Source: a halophilic archaeon (lineage in GTDB: Archaea; Halobacteriota; Halobacteria; Halobacteriales; Haladaptataceae). Taken from it: a DNA stretch of 64,000 nucleotides. The stretch spans positions 13,223 through 77,222 of the forward strand of contig QNGA01000014.1 of assembly GCA_003298465.1 (NCBI GenBank), read 5' to 3'. The notes beneath the pieces were generated by a model. It searched no databases, was not told the DNA's origin, and saw only the letters and a list, made by a program, of their open reading frames with translations. Of this stretch, positions 9,567 through 18,459 are shown piece after piece (within the stretch, counting starts at the first letter, position 1; each line of letters starts with the position of its first letter). Both the position numbers and the translations under genes were made by a program.

Positions 9567-9598
9567 AGGCCTTAATTTCTACGCCTGTATTAAGGCCT
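9567..9598. promoter_or_regulatory. Inverted repeat AGGCCTTAAT / ATTAAGGCCT
   Basis: Perfect 10-bp arms (9567-9576 and 9589-9598) with a 12-base spacer, immediately upstream of the wHTH gene starting at 9536. AATTCTCCC also occurs as a short direct repeat on both sides. The size suits binding of a dimeric wHTH protein. Confidence 0.5.
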
Positions 9599-9599
9599 G

Positions 9600-11280
9600 A
9601 TCAAATTCTCCCGACAACTATACCTGACTAACAAGGAGAATTGCGTGCATGCCGGTGGAGGAGCTCTGGCGAGATGTATACTGGAAGTGATGGTGTGTGC
9701 TGGTGGTGGAGTGAGCCGGGAGCGCTGGCGGTGTGAAGGAGTAGTCTTGGAGTATGGTGGGCGAGGTGAGTGAACGTGAGCGAGAGGACGATGTGATGAT
9801 GTGAGTGGGGGCACCGGCTGGTGGCGAGACTGGTGGCATCCACGATGTGCGTGAGGACAGAGCGGCACCCAGCTCCTTAGTAAACGATATGAAATATAGT
9901 GTGGGAGCGACGGGGAGGACAGTCAGAGTATAGCAGGCGGGAGTGACAGTCAAAATTATGCGAAAAGATGTGGATGGCGACGGTAGAAGCGTATCAATAT
10001 GGACCGTGTGGTGAGTGACGGCCCACAGGGAGGAGCGCAGCGAGAGATGAAGCAACCCGAGTTGAGATGTGGGACAGTCACCAGGAGCACGAGAGAACAT
10101 CTCTGGAGGATGTCATAGCGGTGTGGGACAGTCATAGTGAGCGTAGCGGAAGAGTGAACCAGAGCGGATCAAGTGCCACTAGTCACCCAAAGCGGAGATG
10201 GGAAGCAGACAGATGACAGTACCAGTCCGACAGTCACCACGCGCATCCACAGGAGCGAGACAGAGGACGAACCGGGCAGGAGGATCTAGTTTGGGACTCC
10301 ATCAATACGAGAGCCATTACGGCACTGTCTCTGGGAGTACCGATACGAGACGATGGCCGGGTACCGAGATACCCTAGAGTGCACGAGCCTGGCGAGGGAC
10401 AGCAAATAGAACTCCCATAGAGTGGCAGGAAGTCAGGGGTGAACAAGCACCGTGCTACCTCCAACGAAGACAGTCCACGTGGGACTACCGACCAATAGCA
10501 TGGGACAGCCAGCCAGGAGAGTCTCTGCAAGCCAGGCCGTGACGACCAAGCCGAGGAAGGAGGTGCCGGCCGACGAGCACGACCAGGTGCCAGCAGTCAC
10601 GCGACAGACCTGGGTGCCGACACCAACGCGAGATCTGGGTGCCACGAGTGACACGACAGGCCGGGGTGCCAGTCAGGCGAGCAGCGCCAGAAGAGAGGTG
10701 CGAGTGACCAGCGACGAGCCGACTGTCCAGCCAGGGGGACTGTCCACCGAGCGAAAAACCAAACTCACTGACCTCGAGCAGCATCACCACGGCAACCCTC
10801 CGATGGTCCACGGCACGACTGCCAGGATTAGCAATCCCAGACTGCCATCCCAGCACGTCCCAAAGGGGACTGTCATCCGAAGCGAACCAGATGTACGGAA
10901 GAGACGCAAACACCACTGGCCATGGCCATATTACTCCGGAAATCTGGTGTCCGTATCACGCGAACCAGGCGACTGTCAGCCAGAGCGTGAGCAGCCGACT
11001 GTCCACCAGGGCGACACCCGAGACGTCCACAGCGAGACGACCAGCGACTGTCAATCCAAGTCCGAGCAGAGGTCTGACTGTCCCCCAGAGCATCACCGGG
11101 GAATGACACCACACTACGCCACGATCAGCCCGGGGAAAGGCTGTTTCAGCACGGCCGGCTGTCCGCCAGTCGGGCGACAGTCCTCCTGAGACGGTGATTG
11201 AGGGGTATGCGCTCTGTCTGCAGCACAGGTGTGAAAAACTGTCATCAACTCAGCGACTATATCGAACCCGCTACAAATAG
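9600..11280. other. 1.7-kb non-coding region with GACAGTC/GACTGTC array
   Basis: No convincing gene; the long open frames here encode basic, His/Pro/Ser/Arg-rich peptides unlike any neighbour. The region holds at least 14 copies of a 7-mer. GACAGTC occurs at 9918, 9945, 10073, 10127, 10229 and 10469. Its reverse complement GACTGTC occurs at 10721, 10738, 10868, 10971, 10997, 11046 and 11076, and a final GACAGTC at 11176. The right-hand copies share an extended form GACTGTC followed within 2-3 bases by CC(A/G) and often AGCG. The plus strand is strongly G-rich in the left half and mildly C-rich in the right half. Candidate origin, centromere or transfer origin. Confidence 0.55.
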
Positions 11281-11629
11281 TCTGTCGCGAGCGACGCGGA
11301 GGACGGAATGCGGCGAGCGGGGCGTGCCGTAGAGTACTCCCTGTTCATCCGAGTTCGACGCTCGGTGATCCAACTGATATCTTGGTGGACTTTGAAAAGG
11401 CGAGGCCGCTTCGGTTGTCCCCCGACCCAGCTAGCACCGAGTGCAACGAGTGCGCAGCGGAGTTTCCATGAGCGAAACGAACGAGAGCAAGTGAGACGCA
11501 GTCTCGCGTGGTCGCGGGATGCCGAGCGGCCGAGGGCTTTCACTTTGTCCGTTCTCGTCTCGACTGAGTCAGTCGTGTGTTGCAAAATGCCGAAGCTATT
11601 TATATATAGGTTCGCTAGTATGCAACAGT
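11281..11629. other. Intergenic stretch with promoter at its right end
   Basis: About 350 bases without a supportable gene. The only clear signal is an A/T-rich TATA-like box (TTTATATA near 11599-11606) about 25-30 bases before the ATG at 11630, the spacing expected for a leaderless or short-leader haloarchaeal transcript. Confidence 0.45.
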
Positions 11630-12553
11630 ATGCTCACAGAAGGCGAGGTTCGCGCCCTTACTGCCCTCCACGGTGAGCAGACAATCTCTGAACTCGCAAC
11701 GAATCTCGATCGGAGTCTCAGCTACACCTCAGAACTCGTTGCACGGCTCGAAACAGCTGGCCTCGTCGAGGCACGCCGACAGGGGAAAACAAAGCAGGTT
11801 CGACTGTCGGACGCAAGGGCACTCGAGTTACTCACGGACCTCACGCAGCAGTATTCACACATCGACTGGCCGGAGCTGTTGTCAGGTGCAACCCTCCGTG
11901 TGTGCTACTATCTCGACACCCCACGGACTGTGACCGATCTCGCACGTCACGTCGACGTCCACAGAAGCACCGTCCACCGTGCGCTTGCCCCACTTCAGCA
12001 TCGCGGAATCGTCTACCAAACCGACAACGGTGCGTACGCACTGAATGACGGCTTCGAACAGCTGAGCGCATTCGCTCGTGAGCTTGCCCATCACGTCCAC
12101 CGCCAGACTGTTGAAGAACAGACCGACGCGTACACGATTCTGTGGGAATGCCTCGACGAGTTCCTTGTCCAGACACCGACTGAGGTCACCGAGGAGCACT
12201 TCATTCCGACAGGGCCAGACCAATTCCAGCGATATGGCCTCCCGCTCTTGGCACGTGACCGTCGATACTATCTCTATTCGGAGACAATGAGCGAGCTCTC
12301 GCCGGAGACATTGTGCTGCCACATGCTCGTGATCGATTCAGGTGCACGGGCTCAGTCATACTGTCTGCTCTTGCTCAGTCACGTCGACATCAACCGCGAC
12401 GAACTCCGATCCCAAGCCGTCACGTACGGCGTCGACGACCTCGTCGACGAGCTTTGCACATATCTCGACACCCACGGTGACCAGCGGACGTCTCGACTTC
12501 CTGAGTGGGAGGACTTCCTGGAACTGGCTGACGAGTACGAGGTGACGCTATGA
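11630..12553 (+). CDS. wHTH regulator, putative AbiEi-like antitoxin
   Basis: A 307-residue protein. The ATG at 11630 (MLTEGEVRAL) is chosen because a TATA-like box lies 25-30 bases upstream and the peptide before it looks non-coding. Two winged-helix units are visible: residues 5-65 (ELATNLDRSLSYTSELVARL, VEARRQGK) and about 85-150 (TVTDLARHVDVHRSTVHRAL). The remainder is a mixed domain with an acidic C-terminus. Its stop overlaps the start of the nucleotidyltransferase by ATGA, the layout of AbiE-type pairs in which a wHTH antitoxin precedes a nucleotidyltransferase toxin. Antitoxin role is inference. Confidence 0.7.
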   Translation: MLTEGEVRALTALHGEQTISELATNLDRSLSYTSELVARLETAGLVEARRQGKTKQVRLSDARALELLTDLTQQYSHIDWPELLSGATLRVCYYLDTPRTVTDLARHVDVHRSTVHRALAPLQHRGIVYQTDNGAYALNDGFEQLSAFARELAHHVHRQTVEEQTDAYTILWECLDEFLVQTPTEVTEEHFIPTGPDQFQRYGLPLLARDRRYYLYSETMSELSPETLCCHMLVIDSGARAQSYCLLLLSHVDINRDELRSQAVTYGVDDLVDELCTYLDTHGDQRTSRLPEWEDFLELADEYEVTL

Positions 12554-13362
12554 GGGCGCGATTCGATAGCTCATACATTCGCTCAGAGCTCGAGCGCATC
12601 GGCCAGCAGCTGGACAACCCACTTACCGTCTTCTTGATTGGCGGGGGATCGATGGCGTTTCGCGGACTCAAAGAGACGACCAAAGATATCGATCTCATCG
12701 TCTCCTCCGGCGACGATCTGAGTCAGTTACGAGCGGTGCTCCTTGAACTGGGATACGATATCGTCCGGGAACCGGACGAAGAATATGAAGAACTTGGTGC
12801 CCAGCGAATCCTCGAGAACGATGATGGGTGTCGTATCGACGTCTTCAACCAGCAGGTGATCGACAAACTGATTCTTTCGCCAGGCATTCGTGAGCGGAGC
12901 GAACGGTATCTCGATCCGGGGAATCTCGTGGTCGAGCTCGTGAGTCCAGAAGACATTTTCCTCTTCAAGGCGGTCGCTGGTCGGGTAGACGACATCGAGG
13001 ATATGTTTTCGTTGATGCAGACCGGTCTCGAGTTCGACGTCGTCGAAGCTGAACTCGAGACGCAGGTTGAACTATTGGATCAAGAGCTGTTCGTGACGTA
13101 CGTGAACGAGGCGTTGACTGATCTCACCGAACAACACAACGTGACGACACCGTTGCACGATCCTGTTGCGGAGATCACCGAGCGCGTCTACGAGGAACTG
13201 GAGGTGTTGCACGCGCTTGACGAACCGAAATCGGTGGCTGACCTGCAACAGGAACTCGACTGGTCTGCAGCTGATGTACAGGAGATTGTGAGACGTCTGG
13301 AAGGGAAAGACGCCGTCGCGGTAACGGATGGACGCGTAGAGCGTTTCTCAACGACGATTTGA
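12550..13362 (+). CDS. DUF6036/AbiEii-like nucleotidyltransferase, putative toxin
   Basis: A 270-residue protein. The nucleotidyltransferase signature is complete: GGGS at 31-34, D46-I-D48 on the next strand and a third acidic residue at D97 (CRIDVF). The family transfers nucleotides to RNA or protein targets; AbiEii toxins act on translation components. A C-terminal extension (170-270) contains a winged-helix-like segment (ADLQQELDWSAADVQEIVRRLEG). Coupled by ATGA overlap to the wHTH gene, supporting a two-gene toxin-antitoxin or abortive-infection module. Substrate unknown. Confidence 0.75.
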   Translation: MRARFDSSYIRSELERIGQQLDNPLTVFLIGGGSMAFRGLKETTKDIDLIVSSGDDLSQLRAVLLELGYDIVREPDEEYEELGAQRILENDDGCRIDVFNQQVIDKLILSPGIRERSERYLDPGNLVVELVSPEDIFLFKAVAGRVDDIEDMFSLMQTGLEFDVVEAELETQVELLDQELFVTYVNEALTDLTEQHNVTTPLHDPVAEITERVYEELEVLHALDEPKSVADLQQELDWSAADVQEIVRRLEGKDAVAVTDGRVERFSTTI

Positions 13363-13419
13363 CTACGAAGGTGTAGAAGGTGAGGCTGTGACTACGCTGT
13401 GAGCAAGTCTACACGGCTC

Positions 13420-13478
13420 TGTTGAACCCTCAGATCTAGACAGGAAGTGCGTGACGCATACAGAGGATAGGTTCAACA
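13420..13478. repeat. Inverted repeat TGTTGAACC / GGTTCAACA
   Basis: Perfect 9-bp arms (13420-13428 and 13470-13478) with a 41-base spacer, between the nucleotidyltransferase gene and a membrane protein. It could be a decayed small mobile-element end or a transcription terminator region; no element is recognisable. Confidence 0.3.
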
Positions 13479-13550
13479 CGCTTTTATTCGAGATGGGATA
13501 GCAACCACTGGCGTCTCAGGTTATAACAACCCAAAAGTAATAGGGGGCAA

Positions 13551-13913
13551 ATGATAAGTTCGTCTATGGACATTCGATCGATCACTCGAGGATTGGCGTT
13601 CTATACTGGTATTGCGGGAGCTATCACGGTCAGCTGCGTATATTTCCTGACTCACTCGGGACTCTATACCGTCGTTGCCGCAGGTGTAGGTTTGCTGTTA
13701 GTAATACTCGGAGGCGCAGCGAGCATCACGACGGGACCAACCTTCGTTGAGGGTGCAGACGAAGCAGCGGTTAGCGGGACGATGATCGAAGAGAATCAAT
13801 TCCATCCGTCCCCGGCGGACTTTGACACTCGTACGGTCCTGCTTTTCTATGGGCTAGGACTGGTCCTCTGGTCAGTTTTTGTCCTCACCTTCTTTCGCTC
13901 GGGATTACAGTAA
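13551..13913 (+). CDS. Small three-span membrane protein
   Basis: A 120-residue protein with three hydrophobic segments (about 13-33, 37-58 and 97-115) and a hydrophilic acidic loop between the second and third (FVEGADEAAVSGTMIEENQ). An alternative ATG lies at 13566. No family is recognised. The composition and codon use match neighbouring haloarchaeal genes, so it is likely a real gene of unknown function. Confidence 0.6.
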   Translation: MISSSMDIRSITRGLAFYTGIAGAITVSCVYFLTHSGLYTVVAAGVGLLLVILGGAASITTGPTFVEGADEAAVSGTMIEENQFHPSPADFDTRTVLLFYGLGLVLWSVFVLTFFRSGLQ

Positions 13914-14047
13914 GCGACGGACACGACCGACCAGCTATTTTGTCACTGACAGACCGGAGCGAACAGTGACTGTTTGCTGAATAGGCGCTCTCTCTTCAGC
14001 ACAGCCTCAGAAATACATCACTTGCTAAGGGATTTAGCAAGGCCGTC

Positions 14048-14632
14048 TCACCCAACACTGTCGGATCCCTCAGTCGGTGAGGAAACAAGCGACGGCCCGA
14101 CTAGTGGCGTATAGATCACTGAGCCACGCGGTAGGTTGGCGACTGTCCATGTTGTCAAGATATCCGCCGCGATCACGGCTGTGTTCGCCATGAACACCAG
14201 AAATCCCGTGAACGCGATCGTGGGCGATCCAGACAGTAACAGCGCGAGCGCAGTCGTCGAGAGGATGGCGGTCGGTGCGAGCAGGATTACTGCGACTTGG
14301 CGGCGTGAGAGCGGTTGGTCGACAAATTGGACGTTGTACTTGTCGGTGAACGATACGCGGCAGCCGTAGACGTTCGCGACCGCCGCGTATAGAAGTTCGT
14401 GGACAGCGAAGGTAGCGAAACAAACCAGAAAGTTCGCGAGCAACAGCCAGCGCGGCATCGTCTCGACATCCGGAATCGTCCCCGTCGTGGCGATGATGGC
14501 AATAGGAATCCCGAGGGCAAACGCACAGAGCACGGCTTCAACACCGACAGCGAGCAGGCGCGAGTAGCCAAAGTCGGTTGGTGTCCACTCGCCATGTGTT
14601 TCAGGCGGGTCAGGACGTGACCCGTCCACCAT
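14048..14632 (-). CDS. DUF3267/M50-like membrane protein with degenerate zinc motif
   Basis: A 194-residue protein with an N-terminal cytoplasmic segment and about four membrane spans. At residues 78-82 it has HELLY where the related protein encoded at 16145 has HEGVH (an HExxH zinc-protease motif). The surrounding hydrophobic context is similar, and a later Asp (AADILTTW) matches the usual third-ligand region. The second His is replaced by Tyr, so zinc proteolysis is doubtful. DUF3267/M50-like assignment rests on this layout; function unknown. It points away from the nuclease-lipoprotein gene and may be part of the same neighbourhood cassette. Confidence 0.6.
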   Translation of the reverse strand: MVDGSRPDPPETHGEWTPTDFGYSRLLAVGVEAVLCAFALGIPIAIIATTGTIPDVETMPRWLLLANFLVCFATFAVHELLYAAVANVYGCRVSFTDKYNVQFVDQPLSRRQVAVILLAPTAILSTTALALLLSGSPTIAFTGFLVFMANTAVIAADILTTWTVANLPRGSVIYTPLVGPSLVSSPTEGSDSVG

Positions 14633-14947
14633 ATTCCAGGCTAACGAGCACGAGCCTGAAAGACGTGACTCTTAGCGTCTCATTCAGGAGTTCGAATGGT
14701 GAACTATCCAGAGCGACAACGAGCGCAGTTAGTACTCGACAATGCAGACATCGAAAGGAGACACCGCGTGTTCGTCCGTCGTATCTATCCCTTGTCGCCA
14801 GAACCACTTAAACCGACGAGCAGTGAGAACAGAACTGTTCTAAGGCTAGGTATCACTGATAGTTAAGAAATTACTGATTATACAGAAATATAGTTTATAA
14901 TAACCAGAAGAAAGATAGCGATAGAGAACAATAAGTTCGATACGATC
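14633..14947. other. Intergenic region with AT-rich promoter
   Basis: About 315 bases between divergent genes with no gene seen. The right third (14860-14905) is much more A/T-rich than the surroundings and includes TTTATAATAA, about 50 bases before the GTG start at 14948, a probable TATA element. Confidence 0.35.
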
Positions 14948-15277
14948 GTGAGCCAGTGTTTAGAGGGGCAAGTGACAGCACTGAACGAGACCCAGCCAAC
15001 ACGCTATGGGCTTCTCTCTTCCTATCACGAGAGCGTCCAGCACGCGCTCGAAGACTGCTCGCGCAGTTATCCAACGACAAAACAACTGAAAGAGGTCGTG
15101 GACGATCCAGCGATTACATCCCAAATGCTTGGCAATATCCTCTCGCTGCTCGCGGATCTCGACGTGATCGGCGTACAGAGCCAGCGCAACAACAGTAATC
15201 GCTACGACCTCACCCAGTACGATTCCGCCCGTATGGACGAGCTTGCGGAGCTATTAGCTGCAAATCCAGAGCTATGA
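14948..15277 (+). CDS. Small winged-helix DNA-binding protein
   Basis: A 109-residue protein with a GTG start. Residues 40-95 form a recognisable winged helix: LKEVVDDPAITSQMLGNILSLLADL as helices 2-3 followed by a short wing region (GVQSQRNNSNRYDL). Such small wHTH proteins are common haloarchaeal regulators; the target is unknown. It precedes the nuclease-like lipoprotein on the same strand with a 140-base gap. Confidence 0.6.
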   Translation: MSQCLEGQVTALNETQPTRYGLLSSYHESVQHALEDCSRSYPTTKQLKEVVDDPAITSQMLGNILSLLADLDVIGVQSQRNNSNRYDLTQYDSARMDELAELLAANPEL

Positions 15278-15416
15278 CGTCTTCCTAGCGGTGAAATGTC
15301 ACCGTCGAGAGCAAGACCGAGACTTGTTCAGAGATATCCGGAGGCACGAGACGAGTCAAGCGCCACAATTCTACCTGTTCCAATAAAGACAATAGGGCAG
15401 AGTAGCGATCACAGAT

Positions 15417-16148
15417 ATGGCGCGAACCCTTCCTGTTCTCGGCCTTGCCTGTCTCATGGTTCTCGCCGGCTGCCTTGGCGGATTCGGACTTGGTGGCGGT
15501 CAGACTACCACGATCACCACACAGACACCCACCACCGAGTCAGCAACGACGACGGCTAGGACGACTCAGACGACTACGATCACGTCGACGGCGACCCCAA
15601 CCAGCACGGCCACGACTCAGACGGAGACGCAGGCGACGACCACGACCTCGGTCGGCCGGAACACGTCAGCGCATATCGACCCACCCAGTCAGGGACAGCA
15701 ATTCAAAGCGCGCGTAGTCAAGGTGATCGGCCCGGAGACACTCAAGATCAAACGCGACACTGGCGAAACGGTCGTCGTCGATCTTGTCGGCATCGAGACG
15801 CCGCGGACGGCCACGAACGCGACGCCGTCGTTGTTCGAGGGTGTCCCAGATTCGAAGCAGGGGCGGCAGACGCTTGGCAAGTACCATGAGCGAGCGCTCA
15901 GCTATACCAAATCGCAACTCCGCCAACAGATTGTCACGGTCGCGACCGACCCTCAAGTTGGGAAAACTGATGAGGGCCACCTGCGAGCGTACGTCTACAT
16001 CGGCGATTTCATGTATAATACTGATTTGCTCCGCATCGGCTACGCGCGCGTCACAGACAGCGGGTTCAGCAAGCGCCAGCAGTTCCTACGGAAACAGAAG
16101 CAGGCGCAACAGCGTGGCTACGGTCTCTGGAATACGACGATAGCATGA
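15417..16148 (+). CDS. Secreted lipoprotein with staphylococcal-nuclease-like domain
   Basis: A 243-residue protein. Signal sequence with lipobox LAGC, lipidated Cys at 19, then a Thr-rich linker (about 30-80) of the kind that lifts halophilic proteins off the membrane, then an SNase/TNase-like domain (95-243; FKARVVKVIGPETLKI, VDLVGIETPRT, GHLRAYVYIG). The usual R-x-x-G-[ID]-D-x-P-E core reads V-D-L-V-G-I-E-T-P-R, so the first Arg and the Glu appear changed while the later Arg (HLRAYVY) is kept; catalysis is uncertain. Overlaps the next gene by ATGA. A truncated copy of its 3' half lies at 26140-26363. Confidence 0.75.
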   Translation: MARTLPVLGLACLMVLAGCLGGFGLGGGQTTTITTQTPTTESATTTARTTQTTTITSTATPTSTATTQTETQATTTTSVGRNTSAHIDPPSQGQQFKARVVKVIGPETLKIKRDTGETVVVDLVGIETPRTATNATPSLFEGVPDSKQGRQTLGKYHERALSYTKSQLRQQIVTVATDPQVGKTDEGHLRAYVYIGDFMYNTDLLRIGYARVTDSGFSKRQQFLRKQKQAQQRGYGLWNTTIA

Positions 16149-16768
16149 GCGACGATATTCCGCCCGGCTACGAAGTCTATGAGCCGACCTGGGAGGAGAC
16201 ATTTCTCTTAGATGTGGGTGTTGTACTGCTTTGGGCGCTCGCGACGGTCTCACTTCTCGCCGCGGTGTTTGCCCTTGTGATGAGACTTGCCCCCGCGATG
16301 AGCAATCTCTGGCTCGGACCGAGTGTGCTCGGGATCATTGGCGTCACCGCGATACTGCACGAAGGTGTTCATGCCGGTGTGGGCTGGCTGCTCGGCTATC
16401 ACGTATCAGCCGGGATCGACACCCGGGGATGGGGTATTGCGCCATATGTTGTTGCCGCTGGCGCGTACAGAACGCGCCGTGAAGAGATTGCGGTGACACT
16501 CGCACCGTTGGTCGTTCTCGATCTGTGCATGCTTGGAGTGATCGCGATCGCCGGCCTCTTTTCGCTGCCGGGACTGGTCGCCGCTGTTGCACTCTGTTTC
16601 AATACCGCCGGGTCGACACGTGGTGGCGACTCCGACCTCGGAAACGCATATCGGGTTTCACGGCTCTCACCTCAGGCGAAAATCAAGGACGAACCTCATC
16701 AACAACGAATCTATATCCGGCCTAAAACACCGCACAAATCACGCCCCAGCGACCACATCACACAGTAA
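16145..16768 (+). CDS. DUF3267/M50-like membrane zinc metalloprotease
   Basis: A 207-residue protein with about four membrane segments. HEGVH at 72-76 is an HExxH zinc motif at a membrane boundary, and a candidate third ligand, Asp, lies near 165 (GGDSDLGNAY). This is the pattern of DUF3267/site-2-type proteases. The basic hydrophilic tail after residue 180 (IRPKTPHKSRPSDH) is unlike the acidic body of the protein and may reflect a sequence change near the 3' end. Coupled by ATGA to the nuclease-like lipoprotein; a joint envelope function is inference. Confidence 0.65.
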   Translation: MSDDIPPGYEVYEPTWEETFLLDVGVVLLWALATVSLLAAVFALVMRLAPAMSNLWLGPSVLGIIGVTAILHEGVHAGVGWLLGYHVSAGIDTRGWGIAPYVVAAGAYRTRREEIAVTLAPLVVLDLCMLGVIAIAGLFSLPGLVAAVALCFNTAGSTRGGDSDLGNAYRVSRLSPQAKIKDEPHQQRIYIRPKTPHKSRPSDHITQ

Positions 16769-17004
16769 CAGCCGTCAAAGAGAACGAAGGGAGGGCCGAA
16801 AACGTCAGCGGTCGTCAGTCGTCGGCAGTGTCGGCCAAGAACGCCGTAAGCCACTCGTCAGGGCGTGGGGCAAGCGGCCGCCAGGTTCGATCAGCAGCGA
16901 TTCTGACGGGTTCTCATGCCCGCATGGATGCACGACCAGCGTCGAGGGACCCGCGGTGGTTGTCACCGTGACCACCGCTTTGCAGCACGGACAGCGGTCA
17001 GCGG

Positions 17005-17463
17005 TCATTGGCCGGGACCCTCTTCGACACGCAGGTTTCCGCCGCAGTCGCCGCAACTGTAGTCCTCAGGGTTGCGCACTGTCTTCGAGCGACGATACCG
17101 CTCGACTCGGCCGTCACACTCCAGACAGACTAGCCACCACTTCGGCGAGGTGAATCGCTGGCAGTGCTGGGAGATGTCGAGGCGGTCGGTCCAACGCGCG
17201 AACGTCTCACCATGGTCGGCTTCCTCGAACTGCCAGTATTGCCAGGCGTGGACGAGTTCGTGCCGTACGGTCTTGCTGAACTGCTGCCAGCCGAACTCTC
17301 GGTAGGCGTCCCAGGTGAGCCTAATTGTGACGGTCTCGCTCGCTGGGTCGTATTCGGTGACGCCTGCCTGTCGTTGGGCCCGCTCGGAAACCTCCCAGTC
17401 GATTGCTTCAACGGGGAATTCAGGGAAGTGCTCGCGAGCAACATCGGCAGCGTGCGTTCGCAC
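17005..17463 (-). CDS. SprT-like zinc metalloprotease
   Basis: A 152-residue protein with a GTG start (MRTHAADVAREHFPEF). HELVH at 68-72 with a third His at 84 (DHGETF) is the SprT/Spartan metalloprotease site. A C-terminal zinc ribbon has CxxC at 113-116 and 137-140. Spartan-type enzymes cleave DNA-protein crosslinks; the haloarchaeal role is unproven. Upstream, the frame continues open with LLERTRRAPIDRV, which resembles the N-terminal extension of the SprT fragments elsewhere in the window, so the true start could be earlier. It is the most complete of at least five SprT copies here. Confidence 0.75.
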   Translation of the reverse strand: MRTHAADVAREHFPEFPVEAIDWEVSERAQRQAGVTEYDPASETVTIRLTWDAYREFGWQQFSKTVRHELVHAWQYWQFEEADHGETFARWTDRLDISQHCQRFTSPKWWLVCLECDGRVERYRRSKTVRNPEDYSCGDCGGNLRVEEGPGQ

Positions 17464-17648
17464 CCGGTCGATCGGGGCGCGCCTGGTTCTTTCGAGAAGA
17501 AATAGGACAGGAGAGTGGGAAAGGAAGGCCGTACACAGTCTCTGAAGAGGTGGATGCGCTGTAGAATCCCTCGATTGTTTCCTCGTTAAATAAGACAGGG
17601 TTAGGGTAAGTTATTCATGAATGCAAATCGTTCACAACGGCACTAGAA

Positions 17649-18026
17649 ATGAAAACACACACCATGGATGAATGGAGTCGATCAGCAACCAGCACTAACA
17701 ACCAATCTTCAGAAGTTATGCAACCGACACAGCCCGATTTGGATGACCTCTTCCGTGCCCTCAGTCAGCGTGAACGTCGACAAACACTTCGGTATCTCGA
17801 CCGCCAGGATACTCCCGTCGCTGTCGAGGAACTCGCCACCACGCTCGCTACTGACCAACAGCGCCACGACACGGAGCAAGTAACACTCGCACTCACTCAC
17901 AAACATCTCCCGCTATTAGAGGAGACAAATCTCGTTGAACTGCCGTCACGAGAGCATGTCATCGCTACTGACGCTACAGGCGCAGCCATCGATGTGCTAA
18001 ACACGGTGTGCTACTATTTCGAGTAG
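17649..18026 (+). CDS. Winged-helix protein, DUF7344-type
   Basis: A 125-residue protein. The domain starts near residue 28 (LDDLFRALSQRERRQTLRYL) and continues with VEELATTLATD and LPLLEETNLVELPSREHVIAT, the layout of haloarchaeal DUF7344 winged-helix regulators that carry no sensor domain. The start is uncertain: ATGs at 17649, 17664 and 17718 are all in frame. Target unknown. Confidence 0.65.
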   Translation: MKTHTMDEWSRSATSTNNQSSEVMQPTQPDLDDLFRALSQRERRQTLRYLDRQDTPVAVEELATTLATDQQRHDTEQVTLALTHKHLPLLEETNLVELPSREHVIATDATGAAIDVLNTVCYYFE

Positions 18027-18108
18027 GGTGCTAGATAACACACCTCTACCGGCTAAAATCCCGGCGTAATCGCCTGTTACTCAATGGGATCAGGTTCTGA
18101 GCGAGAGT

Positions 18109-18459
18109 ATGGTGAGTTCAGCAACGGGAGTCGAGACAGCGACAACTACCTGGTTCGGTCCGGAGGCAGACACGCCAGGTTTGGGTTCGCCGACGCGCTA
18201 CGAGCTGACCGAGTCGTATACGATTGATCCAGCGCAGCCGCCGACACGGGAGGTCGTCGACGCTGTGTTAGACATGAGTGAGCCTTCGGGCGGCCAGACG
18301 ACACTGACACTCTACGAGCATATCGACCCGGATGCGCTCAATGATCTCATAGATGCTAGTGAGGACAAGCGGAGTCATGTGGAGGTTCGATTCCGAGTCG
18401 ACGGGTATCTCATCGTCGTCCGCGGCACAAACACGATTCACGTCTACGAGCCTCTGTAG
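18109..18459 (+). CDS. HalOD1 output-domain protein
   Basis: A 116-residue protein whose C-terminal 80 residues fit the haloarchaeal HalOD1 output domain: a helix PTREVVDAVLDMSE, then LYEHIDPDALNDLID, then two strands VEVRFRVDGYLIVVRG ending NTIHVYEP. HalOD1 usually follows response-regulator receivers; here it stands alone, as is common in accessory regions. A signalling role is family inference. Confidence 0.7.
   Translation: MVSSATGVETATTTWFGPEADTPGLGSPTRYELTESYTIDPAQPPTREVVDAVLDMSEPSGGQTTLTLYEHIDPDALNDLIDASEDKRSHVEVRFRVDGYLIVVRGTNTIHVYEPL

Noticed and set aside
9618..10100. 160-codon open frame on the minus strand
   Set aside because: Ser/Thr/Pro/His-rich translation arises from the G-rich plus strand; no halophilic composition or motif.
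10452..11189. 245-codon open frame on the plus strand
   Set aside because: Basic, rich in His, Arg, Ser and Pro with no acidic bias, no domain, and it runs through the GACTGTC repeat array; typical of a stop-poor non-coding region.
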